A stretch of 64,000 nucleotides of DNA from Streptomyces sp. Ncost-T10-10d (GTDB lineage Bacteria; Actinomycetota; Actinomycetes; Streptomycetales; Streptomycetaceae): NCBI RefSeq assembly GCF_900091955.1, contig NZ_FMDF01000175.1:1-64000 (forward strand), in the 5' to 3' direction. The position numbers were made by a program, and so were the translations under genes. The notes under the pieces were generated by a model that had not been told where the DNA came from, did no database searches, and saw only the letters and a program-made list of their open reading frames with translations. Below are positions 18,246 to 26,991 of this stretch, piece after piece (positions within the stretch are counted from its first letter, which is position 1; each line of letters begins with the position of its first letter).

Positions 18246-18509
18246 TCAGACGGCGGCCTTCTTCAGGCGGCGCCGTTCACGTTCCGAAAGGCCGCCCCAG
18301 ATTCCGAACCGTTCATCATTGGAAAGCGCGTACTCAAGGCATTCGGACCGGACTTCACAGGCGAGACAGACCTTCTTGGCCTCGCGGGTGGATCCGCCCT
18401 TCTCGGGGAAGAAGGACTCGGGATCGGTCTGGGCGCACAGTGCGCGCTCCTGCCAGCCGAGTTCCTCGTCCGCGTCCTCGACCAGCAGTTGCTGGAACAG
18501 CTCGGTCAT
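18246..18509 (-). CDS. whiB: WhiB, Fe-S sporulation transcription factor
   Basis: An 87-residue Wbl-family protein essentially the same as I remember S. coelicolor WhiB. Four cysteines (25, 48, 51, 57 in CLACEVRSEC) bind a [4Fe-4S] cluster. GIWGG at 69-73 is the family turn motif, followed by the basic C-terminal tail RERRRLKKAAV that contacts DNA. WhiB works with WhiA to switch on sporulation septation genes in aerial hyphae. Start ATG 18509 is fixed by the conserved N-terminus MTELFQQLL. The long 5' region suggests complex developmental control. Confidence 0.97.
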   Translation of the reverse strand: MTELFQQLLVEDADEELGWQERALCAQTDPESFFPEKGGSTREAKKVCLACEVRSECLEYALSNDERFGIWGGLSERERRRLKKAAV

Positions 18510-19208
18510 GTGCGCCCCTCGTCTGTCTCTCGCGTCCCCGTGATGCAGCCGTTACTGATTGCGGCCGAACGACACGAGTGAAATTACAAGTGTGTAGCTC
18601 CAGGCCAGTCAAGCGAAGATCTGCTATTGGCCCCGGTATTCACTCTGCGGAACCAAGGGTATGCGGAAAGTGTGCAAATCACCAAAAACCTGACATATGC
18701 CACGGGACTCACCGCGCCCCTTCTCTCGCCAAGAGAGACGACCGGGGCCGCCCTCATGTTTCGATTCGATCACCGAAGCGATCAAGATCACAGTCGGGTC
18801 ACGAGGCCCCAATGACGTTTGGGGGCGCGGTTGATGCGCCACATCTCCGCCACGACGGCCGCACAAACCTTTCCCTGTCCGCAGTAACCGGATGAGGTGA
18901 AACATTACCCCCAAATCGGGCATTGAGTTGACAGCGGGGGATTGAGCCGGTCTCCTTGACTGCATGCCAGCGACCGCAGCGATGTACGCCACCCACGTCC
19001 GTGGGTTCCGCACCGCTGTCCAGGCGCGCTGTTGCTGTTCCAGCTGTCACAGCTGTTGATGCCATAGGGCACCAGCTCTGATCCAGCTCCTCCTTTGCAG
19101 AGCTTCTCGCAGAGCGTCTCGGTAGAGCTTCCTCTCTGCACCTCCACGGCTCTCCGGTCTTCGAGACACCCCGCACATGCACCCCCAGGCCGAGGAATCA
19201 CCGCTTCC
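18510..19208. promoter_or_regulatory. whiB / cupin divergent regulatory region
   Basis: A 700-base non-coding interval, AT-richer than the genes on both sides. It serves whiB to the left and the cupin gene to the right. A GACAC word, the core I recall for WhiA binding, is at 18571-18575; one copy of five bases proves nothing. A TTGACA-like hexamer at 18928-18933 faces the cupin gene, without a good -10 partner. Open frames in both strands here lack codon bias and homology and were not called. Confidence 0.5.
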
Positions 19209-19748
19209 ATGAACAGCGACAGCGACCTTCAGATCGCCGGCGACATCCTTGAGGTCCAACACCTCCTCCAGCCGGCCCGCGAGCACCCCTCCACCGTGGC
19301 CGAGTTCGCCGGACTCGCCCGCAGCATCGCCGCCGACCGCGCGCAGTGGGCACCGCTCGTCCGGTACGACACCACCACCCGCTGGTACCACCGGCTGCGC
19401 ACCGTTCCCCGGACTCCCGGCTCCCCTCGAGCAGGCCGGACCCCACTTGGTTACGAGGTCTGGCTGCTGAGCTGGGTGCCCGGCCAGGGCAGCGGGCGCC
19501 ACGACCACGGGCCGTCCTCCGGCGTACTGACCGTCCTGGAAGGTCAGTTGACCGAGCGGACCGAGCGCGGGACTCGGGCGCTGGACTCGGGCGCGCAGCG
19601 CGTCTTCGCACCCGGCTATGTGCACGAAGTGGTCAACGACTCTCTCGAACCGGCCGTCAGTCTGCACATCTACTACCCGGGTCTGACCGAGATGCCGATG
19701 CACACCGCGCAGTGCGCCCCGGCGGCCATGGATGTCGTACCTGCCTGA
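19209..19748 (+). CDS. cysteine dioxygenase family protein (cupin)
   Basis: A 179-residue cupin of the cysteine dioxygenase group, which oxidises thiols such as cysteine to the sulfinic acid using non-haem iron. The likely iron ligands are H98 and H100 in GRHDHGPSSGVL and H139 in PGYVHEVVN. The C-terminus ends in MHTAQCAPAAMDVVPA. The true substrate could be another thiol. ATG 19209 fits the domain; the open frame starts earlier without homology. The stop lies 13 bases before the preferred fbiA start, so co-transcription is likely although no metabolic link to F420 is evident. Confidence 0.85.
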   Translation: MNSDSDLQIAGDILEVQHLLQPAREHPSTVAEFAGLARSIAADRAQWAPLVRYDTTTRWYHRLRTVPRTPGSPRAGRTPLGYEVWLLSWVPGQGSGRHDHGPSSGVLTVLEGQLTERTERGTRALDSGAQRVFAPGYVHEVVNDSLEPAVSLHIYYPGLTEMPMHTAQCAPAAMDVVPA

Positions 19749-19761
19749 CAAACTGCTGTGC

Positions 19762-20718
19762 ATGCGCATTGTGGTTCTGGCCGGCGGTATCGGTGGTGCT
19801 CGTTTTCTGCGTGGCCTCAAGCAGGCCGCGCCCGACGCGGACATCACGGTGATCGGCAACACCGGTGACGACATCCATCTGTTCGGGCTGAAGGTCTGCC
19901 CCGACCTCGACACCGTGATGTACACCCTCGGCGGTGGCATCAACGAGGAGCAGGGCTGGGGGCGTACGGACGAGAGCTTCCAGGTCAAGGAGGAGCTCGC
20001 GGCCTACGGCGTGGGGCCCGAATGGTTCGGGCTCGGCGACCGCGACTTCGCGACGCATATCGTCCGCACCCAGATGCTGGGCGCGGGCTATCCGCTGAGC
20101 GCCGTCACCGAGGCGCTCTGTGCGCGCTGGAAGCCAGGGGTCCGGCTGCTGCCGATGTCCGACGACCGGGTCGAGACACATGTAGCGGTCGACATGGACG
20201 GCGAGCGCAGGGCGATCCACTTCCAGGAGTACTGGGTGAAGCTGCGCGCCTCGGTCGAGGCGCAGGCGATCGTGCCGGTCGGCGCCGAGCAGGCCAAGCC
20301 GGCGCCGGGCGTGCTGGAGGCCATCGCCGAGGCCGATGTCATCCTCTTTCCGCCGTCCAACCCCGTCGTGTCGGTGGGGACGATTCTTGCCGTGCCCGGC
20401 ATCCGGGAGGCGATCGCCGAGGCCGGGGTACCGGTCGTCGGCCTCTCCCCCATCGTCGGGGACGCGCCCGTGCGCGGCATGGCGGACAAGGTGCTCGCCG
20501 CGGTGGGCGTCGAGTCGACGGCTTCGGCCGTGGCCACGCACTACGGTTCCGGGCTGCTCGACGGGTGGCTCGTCGACACGGTGGACGCCGGGGCGGTCGA
20601 CGTGGTGGAGGCCGCAGGCATCCGCTGCCGTTCCGTGCCGCTGATGATGACCGATGTCGACGCGACGGCGGAGATGGCCCGGCAGGCGTTGGTGCTGGCC
20701 GAGGAGGTACGGGCGTGA
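19762..20718 (+). CDS. fbiA: 2-phospho-L-lactate/phosphoenolpyruvyl transferase FbiA (CofD family)
   Basis: A 318-residue enzyme of coenzyme F420 synthesis that transfers the (enol)pyruvyl-phospho or lactyl-phospho group from the activated GDP intermediate to the deazaflavin Fo. Family features are the N-terminal RIVVLAGGIGGARFLRGL, GNTGDDIHLFGLKVCPDLDTV, FPPSNPVVSVGTILAVPGI, and SPIVGDAPVRGMADK. ATG 19762 fits the family start; an ATG at 19732 overlapping the cupin gene is possible, and neither has a clear ribosome-binding site. The stop overlaps the fbiB start (GTGA at 20715-20718). Confidence 0.95.
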   Translation: MRIVVLAGGIGGARFLRGLKQAAPDADITVIGNTGDDIHLFGLKVCPDLDTVMYTLGGGINEEQGWGRTDESFQVKEELAAYGVGPEWFGLGDRDFATHIVRTQMLGAGYPLSAVTEALCARWKPGVRLLPMSDDRVETHVAVDMDGERRAIHFQEYWVKLRASVEAQAIVPVGAEQAKPAPGVLEAIAEADVILFPPSNPVVSVGTILAVPGIREAIAEAGVPVVGLSPIVGDAPVRGMADKVLAAVGVESTASAVATHYGSGLLDGWLVDTVDAGAVDVVEAAGIRCRSVPLMMTDVDATAEMARQALVLAEEVRA

Positions 20719-22043
20719 GCGCCGAGTCCTCCGGTTCTTCCCCGGCGCCGTCCTACCGGGTCTGGGCTCTGCCCGGGATGCCCGAGGTGCGGGCCGGGGA
20801 CGATCTGGCGAAGCTGATCGCCGCCAGCGAGCCGGGGCTGGCCGACGGCGACGTCCTGCTGGTCACCTCGAAGATCGTCTCCAAGGCGGAGGGCCGGATC
20901 GTCGAGGCCACCGACCGGGAGGCGGCGATCGACGCCGAGACGGTACGGGTGGTGGCGCGGCGCGGCACGCTGCGGATCGTCGAGAACCGGCAGGGTCTCG
21001 TCATGGCCGCGGCCGGGGTCGATGCCTCGAACACCCCCGCCGGAACGGTGCTGTTGCTGCCCGAGGACCCGGACGCTTCGGCGCGCGCCATCCGGGACGG
21101 GCTGCGGGACACCCTCGGCGTCGAGGTCGGAGTCGTCGTCACGGACACCTTCGGGCGCCCGTGGCGCAACGGGCTGACCGATGTCGCCATCGGGGCGGCC
21201 GGGGTCCTGGTGCTGGACGATCTGCGCGGCGGTACGGATGCGTACGGCAATCCGCTGAGCGCGACCGTGGTCGCCACCGCTGATGAGCTGGCCTCGGCAG
21301 GCGATCTGGTCAAGGGCAAGGCTTCGGGGCTGCCGGTCGCCGTGGTGCGGGGGCTCGGTCATGTCGTGGACCCGACGGATTCAGCGGGCGGCGCCCGGGC
21401 GATGGTGCGGGTCGCGGCCGACGACATGTTCCGGCTCGGTACGTCGGAAGCGGTACGGGAAGCGGTGACCCTGCGGCGTACGGTGCGCGAGTTCACCGAC
21501 GATCCGGTGGATCCCGGGGCGGTGCGGCGGGCCGTGGCCGCGGCGGTGACGGCGCCGGCACCGCACCACACGACGCCGTGGCGGTTCGTCCTGCTGGAGT
21601 CCGAGGAGTCGCGGACCCGGCTTCTCGACGCGATGCGGGACGCCTGGATCGCGGACCTTCGCCGGGACGGCCGGAACGAGGAATCGATCGCGAAGCGGGT
21701 GCGGCGGGGCGATGTGCTGCGCCGGGCGCCGTATCTGGTGGTGCCGTGTCTGGTGATGGACGGCTCCCACACGTACGGGGACGAGCGGCGGGACACCGCG
21801 GAGCGCGAGATGTTCGTGGTCGCCGCGGGTGCGGGTATCCAGAACTTCCTGGTGGCGCTGGCGGGCGAGCGGCTCGGCTCGGCGTGGGTGTCGTCGACGA
21901 TGTTCTGCCGCGATGTGGTGCGTGAGGTGCTGGACCTGCCGGATTCGTGGGATCCGTTGGGGGCCGTCGCGGTGGGGCGGGCGGCGGTCCGGCCCGTGGC
22001 TCGGGTGGGGCGGGATGCGGAGCGGTTCGTCGCGGTGCGGTGA
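20715..22043 (+). CDS. fbiB: bifunctional F420 gamma-glutamyl ligase / dehydro-F420 reductase FbiB
   Basis: A 442-residue two-domain protein. Residues about 1-245 are the CofE-type ligase that adds glutamates to F420-0 (LVTSKIVSKAEGRIV, VVTDTFGRPWRNGLTDVAIG, KGKASGLPVAVVRGLG). Residues about 255-442 are a flavin nitroreductase-like domain (RRTVREFTDDPVD, APHHTTPWRF, GSAWVSSTMFC) that in actinobacteria reduces dehydro-F420-0 and helps extend the tail. GTG 20715 overlaps the fbiA stop and has GAGGAGGT seven bases upstream, so the pair is translationally coupled. Confidence 0.96.
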   Translation: MSAESSGSSPAPSYRVWALPGMPEVRAGDDLAKLIAASEPGLADGDVLLVTSKIVSKAEGRIVEATDREAAIDAETVRVVARRGTLRIVENRQGLVMAAAGVDASNTPAGTVLLLPEDPDASARAIRDGLRDTLGVEVGVVVTDTFGRPWRNGLTDVAIGAAGVLVLDDLRGGTDAYGNPLSATVVATADELASAGDLVKGKASGLPVAVVRGLGHVVDPTDSAGGARAMVRVAADDMFRLGTSEAVREAVTLRRTVREFTDDPVDPGAVRRAVAAAVTAPAPHHTTPWRFVLLESEESRTRLLDAMRDAWIADLRRDGRNEESIAKRVRRGDVLRRAPYLVVPCLVMDGSHTYGDERRDTAEREMFVVAAGAGIQNFLVALAGERLGSAWVSSTMFCRDVVREVLDLPDSWDPLGAVAVGRAAVRPVARVGRDAERFVAVR

Positions 22044-22106
22044 GGTGACTCGATGGAAACGCCGGGTCGGATGAAGACGCCGGACGGACCGCTGGGGCCT
22101 CTGCCG

Positions 22107-23105
22107 TTACAGGCGCGCGATGTCGCCCCGGGTCATTCGAGGGGCCCGGCGGGGTGGGGTGTGGCCTGACAGGAGGATGAGGCGGGTGGCTCGGTGGCGT
22201 TGGCCCTCGTAGGGGGTGAGGAGGGCCAGCATCTCTTCGTCGTCGGCGTTTCTGTTGCCTGCCAGGGCGTGGCCGACGATGCCGGGGAGGTGGAGGTCGC
22301 CGACCGTGACCGCGTCCGCCGCGCCGTTTGACCGTTGGAGGGTCTCGGCCGAGGTCCAGGGGCCGATGCCGGGGATCAGTTCCAGGCGGGCCGTGGCCTC
22401 CGGGAGCTCCATGGCGGCCGCCTCCTCCAGCCGGCGGGCCACGCGTACCGCGCGCAGGATCGTGGCCGAGCGTTTGGCGTCGACGCCCGCACGGTGCCAT
22501 TCCCAGGACGGGATCAGGGACCAGGCGCGGGCGTCCGGCATGACGTGCAGGCCGAGGGCGGCGAACGCGGCGTGGTCCGTGGGGCCGGGCGCCGGGGTGC
22601 CGTGCTTGCGGACCAGGTGGCGCCAGGCGCGGTAGGCCTCGTCCGTGGTGACCTTCTGTTCGAGGATCGACGGGATCAGGGACTCCATGACCAGGCCGGT
22701 GCGCAGCAGGCGCAGGCCGGGGCGGCGGTGCCGGGTCAGGGCGAGCAGCCGGTGGCGCGGGCGGAAGGCGTCCGGGTCGTCCGTCGCGCCGAGCAGCGTC
22801 GGGAGCCGGTCCAGCAGCCAGGGTGCGCCCGGTCCCCAGGCCGCCGCCTCGATCCGGCCGGCCCGGGCCGTGACGCGGAGGGTTCCGGGGCCCGCAGGTG
22901 TGCGGCCGGCCCGCCAGACGGCGCCGTCCCGGGTCATCCGGAAGGTGGGGTCGGCGGGGCCGCGGCGCAGCGGGCCGAGGATCAGGTGCAGGTCGAGCGG
23001 GCCGGGCGGGGTCCAGTCGCGGGTCAGCGCGTCCGTCGCCGGAGCCGCCGCCTGGTGGGGGACGGCCGCGCGGGGGGCACTGCGGGGTGCGAATCGTCCT
23101 GCCAC
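22107..23105 (-). CDS. DNA-3-methyladenine glycosylase 2 family protein (AlkA-like)
   Basis: A 332-residue base-excision repair glycosylase of the HhH-GPD superfamily. The helix-hairpin-helix is IPGIGPWTS at 244-252 and the catalytic aspartate is D270 in TVGDLHLPG; SLIPSILEQKVT at 142-153 matches the conserved region before it. The N-terminal third is the AlkA-type beta domain. It has no neighbouring alkylation-response gene. GTG 23105 has GAGGA eight bases upstream. It is convergent with fbiB. Confidence 0.92.
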   Translation of the reverse strand: MAGRFAPRSAPRAAVPHQAAAPATDALTRDWTPPGPLDLHLILGPLRRGPADPTFRMTRDGAVWRAGRTPAGPGTLRVTARAGRIEAAAWGPGAPWLLDRLPTLLGATDDPDAFRPRHRLLALTRHRRPGLRLLRTGLVMESLIPSILEQKVTTDEAYRAWRHLVRKHGTPAPGPTDHAAFAALGLHVMPDARAWSLIPSWEWHRAGVDAKRSATILRAVRVARRLEEAAAMELPEATARLELIPGIGPWTSAETLQRSNGAADAVTVGDLHLPGIVGHALAGNRNADDEEMLALLTPYEGQRHRATRLILLSGHTPPRRAPRMTRGDIARL

Positions 23106-23142
23106 GATGAGGTCCTCGGTCGTCGGGGGTGCCTGTCGAGGG

Positions 23143-23359
23143 TAACGACCTCACCCGCGATTGGCAGTGGGAGAAGGAGCGGTGCCTGGGGCCTTCGAAT
23201 CCAAGGCGGAGGAGGGAGTGATGGCGGAGCCCTCGCGACTGACGACAACGCGGGAGGCGGAGGAGGGAGTGATGGCGGAGCCCTCGCGACTGACGACAAC
23301 GCGGGAGGCGGAGGTCCCAGGCGCTGCGACGCCGCTGCCAATCGTGGGTGAGGTCGTAA
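23143..23359. repeat. inverted-repeat element enclosing a 51-bp tandem duplication
   Basis: Two 25-bp arms, 23143-23167 and 23335-23359, are reverse complements with two mismatches; pairing continues weakly inward (gtgcctgggg against its partner near 23315-23325). Between them a 51-bp unit is repeated in tandem (23205-23255 and 23256-23306, then eight bases of a third). The copies are identical. 51 bp is 17 codons, so both strands stay open through the repeat, but no initiation signal or homology supports a protein. It has the shape of a miniature non-autonomous element or a large hairpin in the leader of the AlkA-like gene. No transposase is nearby and I saw no clear target duplication. Confidence 0.7.
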
Positions 23360-23379
23360 GCGCAGTGGCGGGTGCGCGG

Positions 23380-24471
23380 TTATTCGTCGGACGAGAAACG
23401 CACCGCGGCGTCCGGCAGGACCGCCCCGCACCAGATGCGGATGCCGTCGCGCAGTTCGTTGTCGGCGCCGACCCGGGCCCCGTCCCCGATGACCGCGCCG
23501 GTCAGCACCGTACGGCTGCCGATCCTGGCACCGGCTCCGACCAGCGAGTCCGTGATCACGGCTCCCGGTTCGACGACCGCGCCGGCCAGGACCGCGGAGC
23601 CGTCGATCCGGGCTCCTTCGCCGATCAGGGCGCCCTCTGCGATGACCGTACCGCCGCTGAGTTTCGCATCGGCGGCGACGGAGGCCGTCGGCAGGACGAG
23701 CTGGTCGCCGCACCGGCCGGGGACGGCCGGTGAGGGTGCGCGGCCCAGGACCAGGTCGGCGGAGCCGCGTACGAAGGCCTGCGGGGTGCCGAGGTCCAGC
23801 CAGTACGTGGAGTCGACCATTCCTTGAAGGTGTGCGCCGGAGGCGAGCAGGCCGGGGAAGGTCTCGCGCTCGACGGAGACCGGCCGGCCGGCCGGGATGG
23901 TGTCGATGACCGACCGGCGGAAGATGTACGCCCCCGCGTTGACCTGGTCGGTGACTATCTCCTCGGGCGTCTCGGGCTTCTCCAGGAACGCGGTGACCCT
24001 GCCGCTGCCGTCCGTCGGTACGAGACCGAACGCGCGCGGGTCCTCGACCCGGGTGAGGTGGAGGGAGACATCCGCTCCGGATGCGGTGTGCGAGGCGACC
24101 AGCGTCCGGATGTCGAGGCCGGTGAGGATGTCGCCGTTGAAGATGAGCACCGGTTCGTCGGGGCCTGCGGTGAGCCGGGACGCGACGTTGCGGATCGCTC
24201 CGCCGGTGCCGAGCGGTTCGCGTTCGGTGACGTACTCGATGTGGAGACCGAGCGACGAACCGTCCCCGAAGTACGGTTCGAAGACCTCCGCCAGATAGGA
24301 CGTCGCGAGCACGATGTGCTCGACCCCGGCGGCCCGGGCGCGCGCCAGCTGGTGCGTGAGGAACGGGACGCCCGCCGCCGGAACCATGGGCTTGGGAGTG
24401 TGCACCGTGAGCGGGCGCAGCCTGGTTCCCTTGCCGCCGACCAGGAGGATCGCTTCTCTTGCCTCTGTCAC
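23380..24471 (-). CDS. sugar-phosphate nucleotidyltransferase (mannose-1-phosphate guanylyltransferase-like)
   Basis: A 363-residue two-domain enzyme. Residues about 5-240 are a nucleotidyltransferase domain: LVGGKGTRLRPLTVHTPKPM at the start (nucleotide loop), TGGAIRNVA, FNGDIL with the metal-binding aspartate, and EKPETP. Residues about 255-355 are a left-handed beta-helix built from isoleucine/valine hexad repeats (GTVIAEGALIGEGARIDGSA). With manA and manB in the window, GTP plus mannose-1-phosphate to GDP-mannose is the best guess; a glucose-1-phosphate specificity cannot be excluded. Confidence 0.88.
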   Translation of the reverse strand: MTEAREAILLVGGKGTRLRPLTVHTPKPMVPAAGVPFLTHQLARARAAGVEHIVLATSYLAEVFEPYFGDGSSLGLHIEYVTEREPLGTGGAIRNVASRLTAGPDEPVLIFNGDILTGLDIRTLVASHTASGADVSLHLTRVEDPRAFGLVPTDGSGRVTAFLEKPETPEEIVTDQVNAGAYIFRRSVIDTIPAGRPVSVERETFPGLLASGAHLQGMVDSTYWLDLGTPQAFVRGSADLVLGRAPSPAVPGRCGDQLVLPTASVAADAKLSGGTVIAEGALIGEGARIDGSAVLAGAVVEPGAVITDSLVGAGARIGSRTVLTGAVIGDGARVGADNELRDGIRIWCGAVLPDAAVRFSSDE

Positions 24472-24595
24472 AGCACTGACTCTGCTTCCTGGTGGGGCCT
24501 GGCCTGGTTTCGGCTGGCCAGTGTATGCAGACCGGTCCGGTCGTCCCCGGTCAGCAGCTCGCAGCGGTCCGCAGCAGCCTTCCGCGGTGTTCCGT

Positions 24596-25933
24596 TCAGC
24601 GGCCCTGCAGACGGGCTGAGCTGGTCCGGACCGAGCCGAGCTGCTTGTAGAGACGCGCTCCGGGGCATTCGGTTGCGAAGCCGTCCCGATGGCCGGAGAT
24701 GACGTTGAGTTTGACCTTCTTGCCCTTCTTGAACTTGTTCCCGCCGCCCGAGACGAGTGTGGTCCTGCCCCGTGGGTCGGCTCCGGACAGGCCGAGCTTC
24801 CATGCGGTGAGCTTCGCGATGGCGTTCACCGCGGCGGCGGGCGGGTTCGAGCCGGTGAAGGTTCCGAGCACCGCGATGCCCGTGGTGTTGCTGTTGAAGC
24901 CGCGTGTGTGCGCGCCCAGGACGGCCTTCGTCACGCCTCCGGCACGTCCTTCGTAGATGTTTCCGCACGTGTCGACGGCGAAGTTGTAGCCGATGTCGCG
25001 CCAGCCGCCGCTCTTGACGTGGAAGCGGTAGATGCCTCGCAGGACGGAGGGCGCCTGGGTGCACTTGTAGTTGTTGCCCGTGGCGCTGTGGTGGATGAAC
25101 GCGGCCTTGACGCTCTTGGTGTACACGAAGGCGGGCTCCCTGAGCTTCTCGTCGGCTCCCCAGCCCTTGCGGGTGATGATGCGCGGCCGGGGTCCGATGT
25201 ACGGCTGGGAGCCGGGCGCGAGTCCGGCCTCCGCCTCGCTGCGTGCCTCGGTCTCCGCCCTGCTCAGGGCGGGGAGCACGCTCCCGTCGAGCGGTGTGGT
25301 TCGGCCGTCGCCGGTATCCCCGGCCTCGGCGCCCGCCGCGGGGAGCGGCTTCGGGTCCTTGCCGGGGTCGACGAGTTCGAGGCGCAGACCGGTGGGCAGC
25401 GGTACGGCGGGGGCGTTCCGGTCCTGCGGGTCGGTGGATTCCGGGTGTACGCGGACCGCGACGCCGTCCGATTCGCCCACCCAGAGCGGGGCGGTGGAGC
25501 CCCGGACGGTCCCGGACTCACGCTCGGCGCTCCCGGGGTCCGCGGCATGCTCGGCGTTGTGCGTCTCCAGGTCCTGCCAGCCCGACCAGCGGGTGGTGCC
25601 GATGGCTCGGGTGCGGACCTGGACGGTGCCGCGGAGCTCGGTGTCCACGTCGTCCCAGACGACGCCGACCATGGAGAAGGGGCGGACCTCGTGCTCGGAC
25701 AGCCCCTGTTCGGCGGCCTCGGCGGTCCGGGTGGGTTCGCCGGTGGCCCGGCCGGACGGTGCCGGCAGCGGCGACAGCGGCAGGGACTGCGTCGATCCCG
25801 GCACATCGGGGGGCTCGACGGACTCGGCGGGGGCGGTGTGGGTGTCGGAGACGGCGCCCGCGGGCACGGCCAGCGGCAGTACGAGAACGGCCGCACAGGT
25901 GACACCGATCGAGGATGCAAGGAAGGCACGCAT
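24596..25933 (-). CDS. secreted N-acetylmuramoyl-L-alanine amidase with PGRP domain
   Basis: A 445-residue exported peptidoglycan hydrolase expected to cleave the bond between N-acetylmuramic acid and L-alanine. The signal peptide is at 1-27 (ending VPAGAVS). A 230-residue beta-rich N-terminal region precedes the amidase_2/PGRP domain, which begins near RKGWGADEKLREP. Probable zinc ligands are in FIHHSATGNN, GAHTRGFNS and SGHRDGFATECPG. It also shows the PGRP-type GGWRDIGYNFAVDTCGNIYEGR stretch. ATG 25933 starts a good signal peptide; the frame extends upstream without homology. It is divergent from the TIGR03089 gene. Confidence 0.93.
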   Translation of the reverse strand: MRAFLASSIGVTCAAVLVLPLAVPAGAVSDTHTAPAESVEPPDVPGSTQSLPLSPLPAPSGRATGEPTRTAEAAEQGLSEHEVRPFSMVGVVWDDVDTELRGTVQVRTRAIGTTRWSGWQDLETHNAEHAADPGSAERESGTVRGSTAPLWVGESDGVAVRVHPESTDPQDRNAPAVPLPTGLRLELVDPGKDPKPLPAAGAEAGDTGDGRTTPLDGSVLPALSRAETEARSEAEAGLAPGSQPYIGPRPRIITRKGWGADEKLREPAFVYTKSVKAAFIHHSATGNNYKCTQAPSVLRGIYRFHVKSGGWRDIGYNFAVDTCGNIYEGRAGGVTKAVLGAHTRGFNSNTTGIAVLGTFTGSNPPAAAVNAIAKLTAWKLGLSGADPRGRTTLVSGGGNKFKKGKKVKLNVISGHRDGFATECPGARLYKQLGSVRTSSARLQGR

Positions 25934-26070
25934 ACGAACGATCCTGGGCACACTCCAACAACTCCGGCTACCGGGGTATCTCCGCACAATTGACGGTCTG
26001 ACTGCCGAACCGGTGTACCCGGCGTCCGTCGGCCCGCCCCGGCCCGGCACCGCCGCGTACTCTTGCGCGG

Positions 26071-26823
26071 ATGAACGCCACCGACCGCACCCCCGCCGAC
26101 CTGCTGCGTTCCGCGCTTGCCACGGACCCGGCCCGCCCCTTGGTCACTTTCTACGACGACGCCACCGGAGAACGCGTCGAACTGTCGGTGGCCACCTTCG
26201 CCAATTGGGTGGCCAAGACCGCCAACCTTCTGCAGGGCGACCTCGCCGCGGAACCCGGCGACCGGCTCGCCCTTCTGCTGCCCGCGCACTGGCAGTCCGC
26301 GGTCTGGCTGCTCGCCTGTTCCTCGGTCGGCGTGGTCGCCGATGTGCAGGGCGACCCGGCCGGCGCCGACCTCGTCGTCAGCGGCCCGGACACATTGGAG
26401 GCCGCGCGCGCCTGCCGCGGCGAGCGGGTCGCCCTGGCACTGCGCCCGCTGGGCGGCAGGTTCCCGCAGGCACCCGAGGGTTTCGCGGACTACGCGGTCG
26501 AGGTGCCGAGCCAGGGCGACCGGTTCACCCCGTTCGCACCCGTGGACCCGGACGCCCCCGCGCTGGCGGTGGGCGGTGTCGAGCTGACGGCGGCGCAACT
26601 GCTGGCGCGGGCCCGCGAGGATGCGGCCGGTCTCGGCCTGACCGCCGGGTCGCGGCTGCTGACGGGACGTACGTACGGCACCTGGGAAGGCCTGAGCGCG
26701 GGGCTGTTCGCGCCGCTGGCAGCCGGGGGGTCCGTGGTCCTGTGCCGGCATCTGGGGCAGCTGGGCGAGGACGGACTGACGAAGCGCGTCCAGAGTGAAC
26801 GGGTCACCAACACCGCGGTATGA
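26071..26823 (+). CDS. TIGR03089 family protein (AMP-binding-like fragment)
   Basis: A 250-residue actinobacterial protein resembling the N-terminal half of AMP-forming acyl-CoA synthetases: TFYDDATGERVELSVATFANWVAKTANLL and LALLLPAHWQSAVWLLACSSVG. It lacks the ATP-binding P-loop and the C-terminal lid of active ligases, so it is probably non-catalytic. As I recall, the family is normally this short, so it is not a truncation. A hairpin (26827-26880) directly after the stop separates it from the first LCP gene. Confidence 0.85.
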   Translation: MNATDRTPADLLRSALATDPARPLVTFYDDATGERVELSVATFANWVAKTANLLQGDLAAEPGDRLALLLPAHWQSAVWLLACSSVGVVADVQGDPAGADLVVSGPDTLEAARACRGERVALALRPLGGRFPQAPEGFADYAVEVPSQGDRFTPFAPVDPDAPALAVGGVELTAAQLLARAREDAAGLGLTAGSRLLTGRTYGTWEGLSAGLFAPLAAGGSVVLCRHLGQLGEDGLTKRVQSERVTNTAV

Positions 26824-26826
26824 CAA

Positions 26827-26880
26827 GCGCCCTGAGGACCACTCGTCCGGCCCCTACCGGTCGAGTCCCCAGGGCTGCGC
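26827..26880 (+). terminator. hairpin terminator after the TIGR03089 gene
   Basis: Stem with arms gcgccctg...ggac..ctcg (from 26827) and cgag..gtcc...cagggc (to 26875, extending to 26880 with a bulge), starting only four bases past the stop. Confidence 0.55.
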
Positions 26881-26991
26881 TTCAACTCCGGTACATGATC
26901 GGCGGTACAGACCACTCGGGACACAACCAAGCGTGAGGTTCAGCCGTCTACTCCTGCGACCGGCGGCCCAGCGCGCCGCCGAACGTGAAGG

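Noticed and set aside
18580..18610. BldD-type operator upstream of whiB
   Set aside because: A word close to the consensus I recall occurs, but the half-site spacing is off by one base.
18905..19210. 101-codon minus-strand frame in the whiB/cupin gap
   Set aside because: Codon use is unlike real genes here and there is no homology; it covers a likely promoter.
23161..23733. Plus-strand frame through the 51-bp repeats coding MAEPSRL repeats
   Set aside because: It starts in non-coding repeat DNA and then runs antisense to the nucleotidyltransferase gene; no initiation signal.
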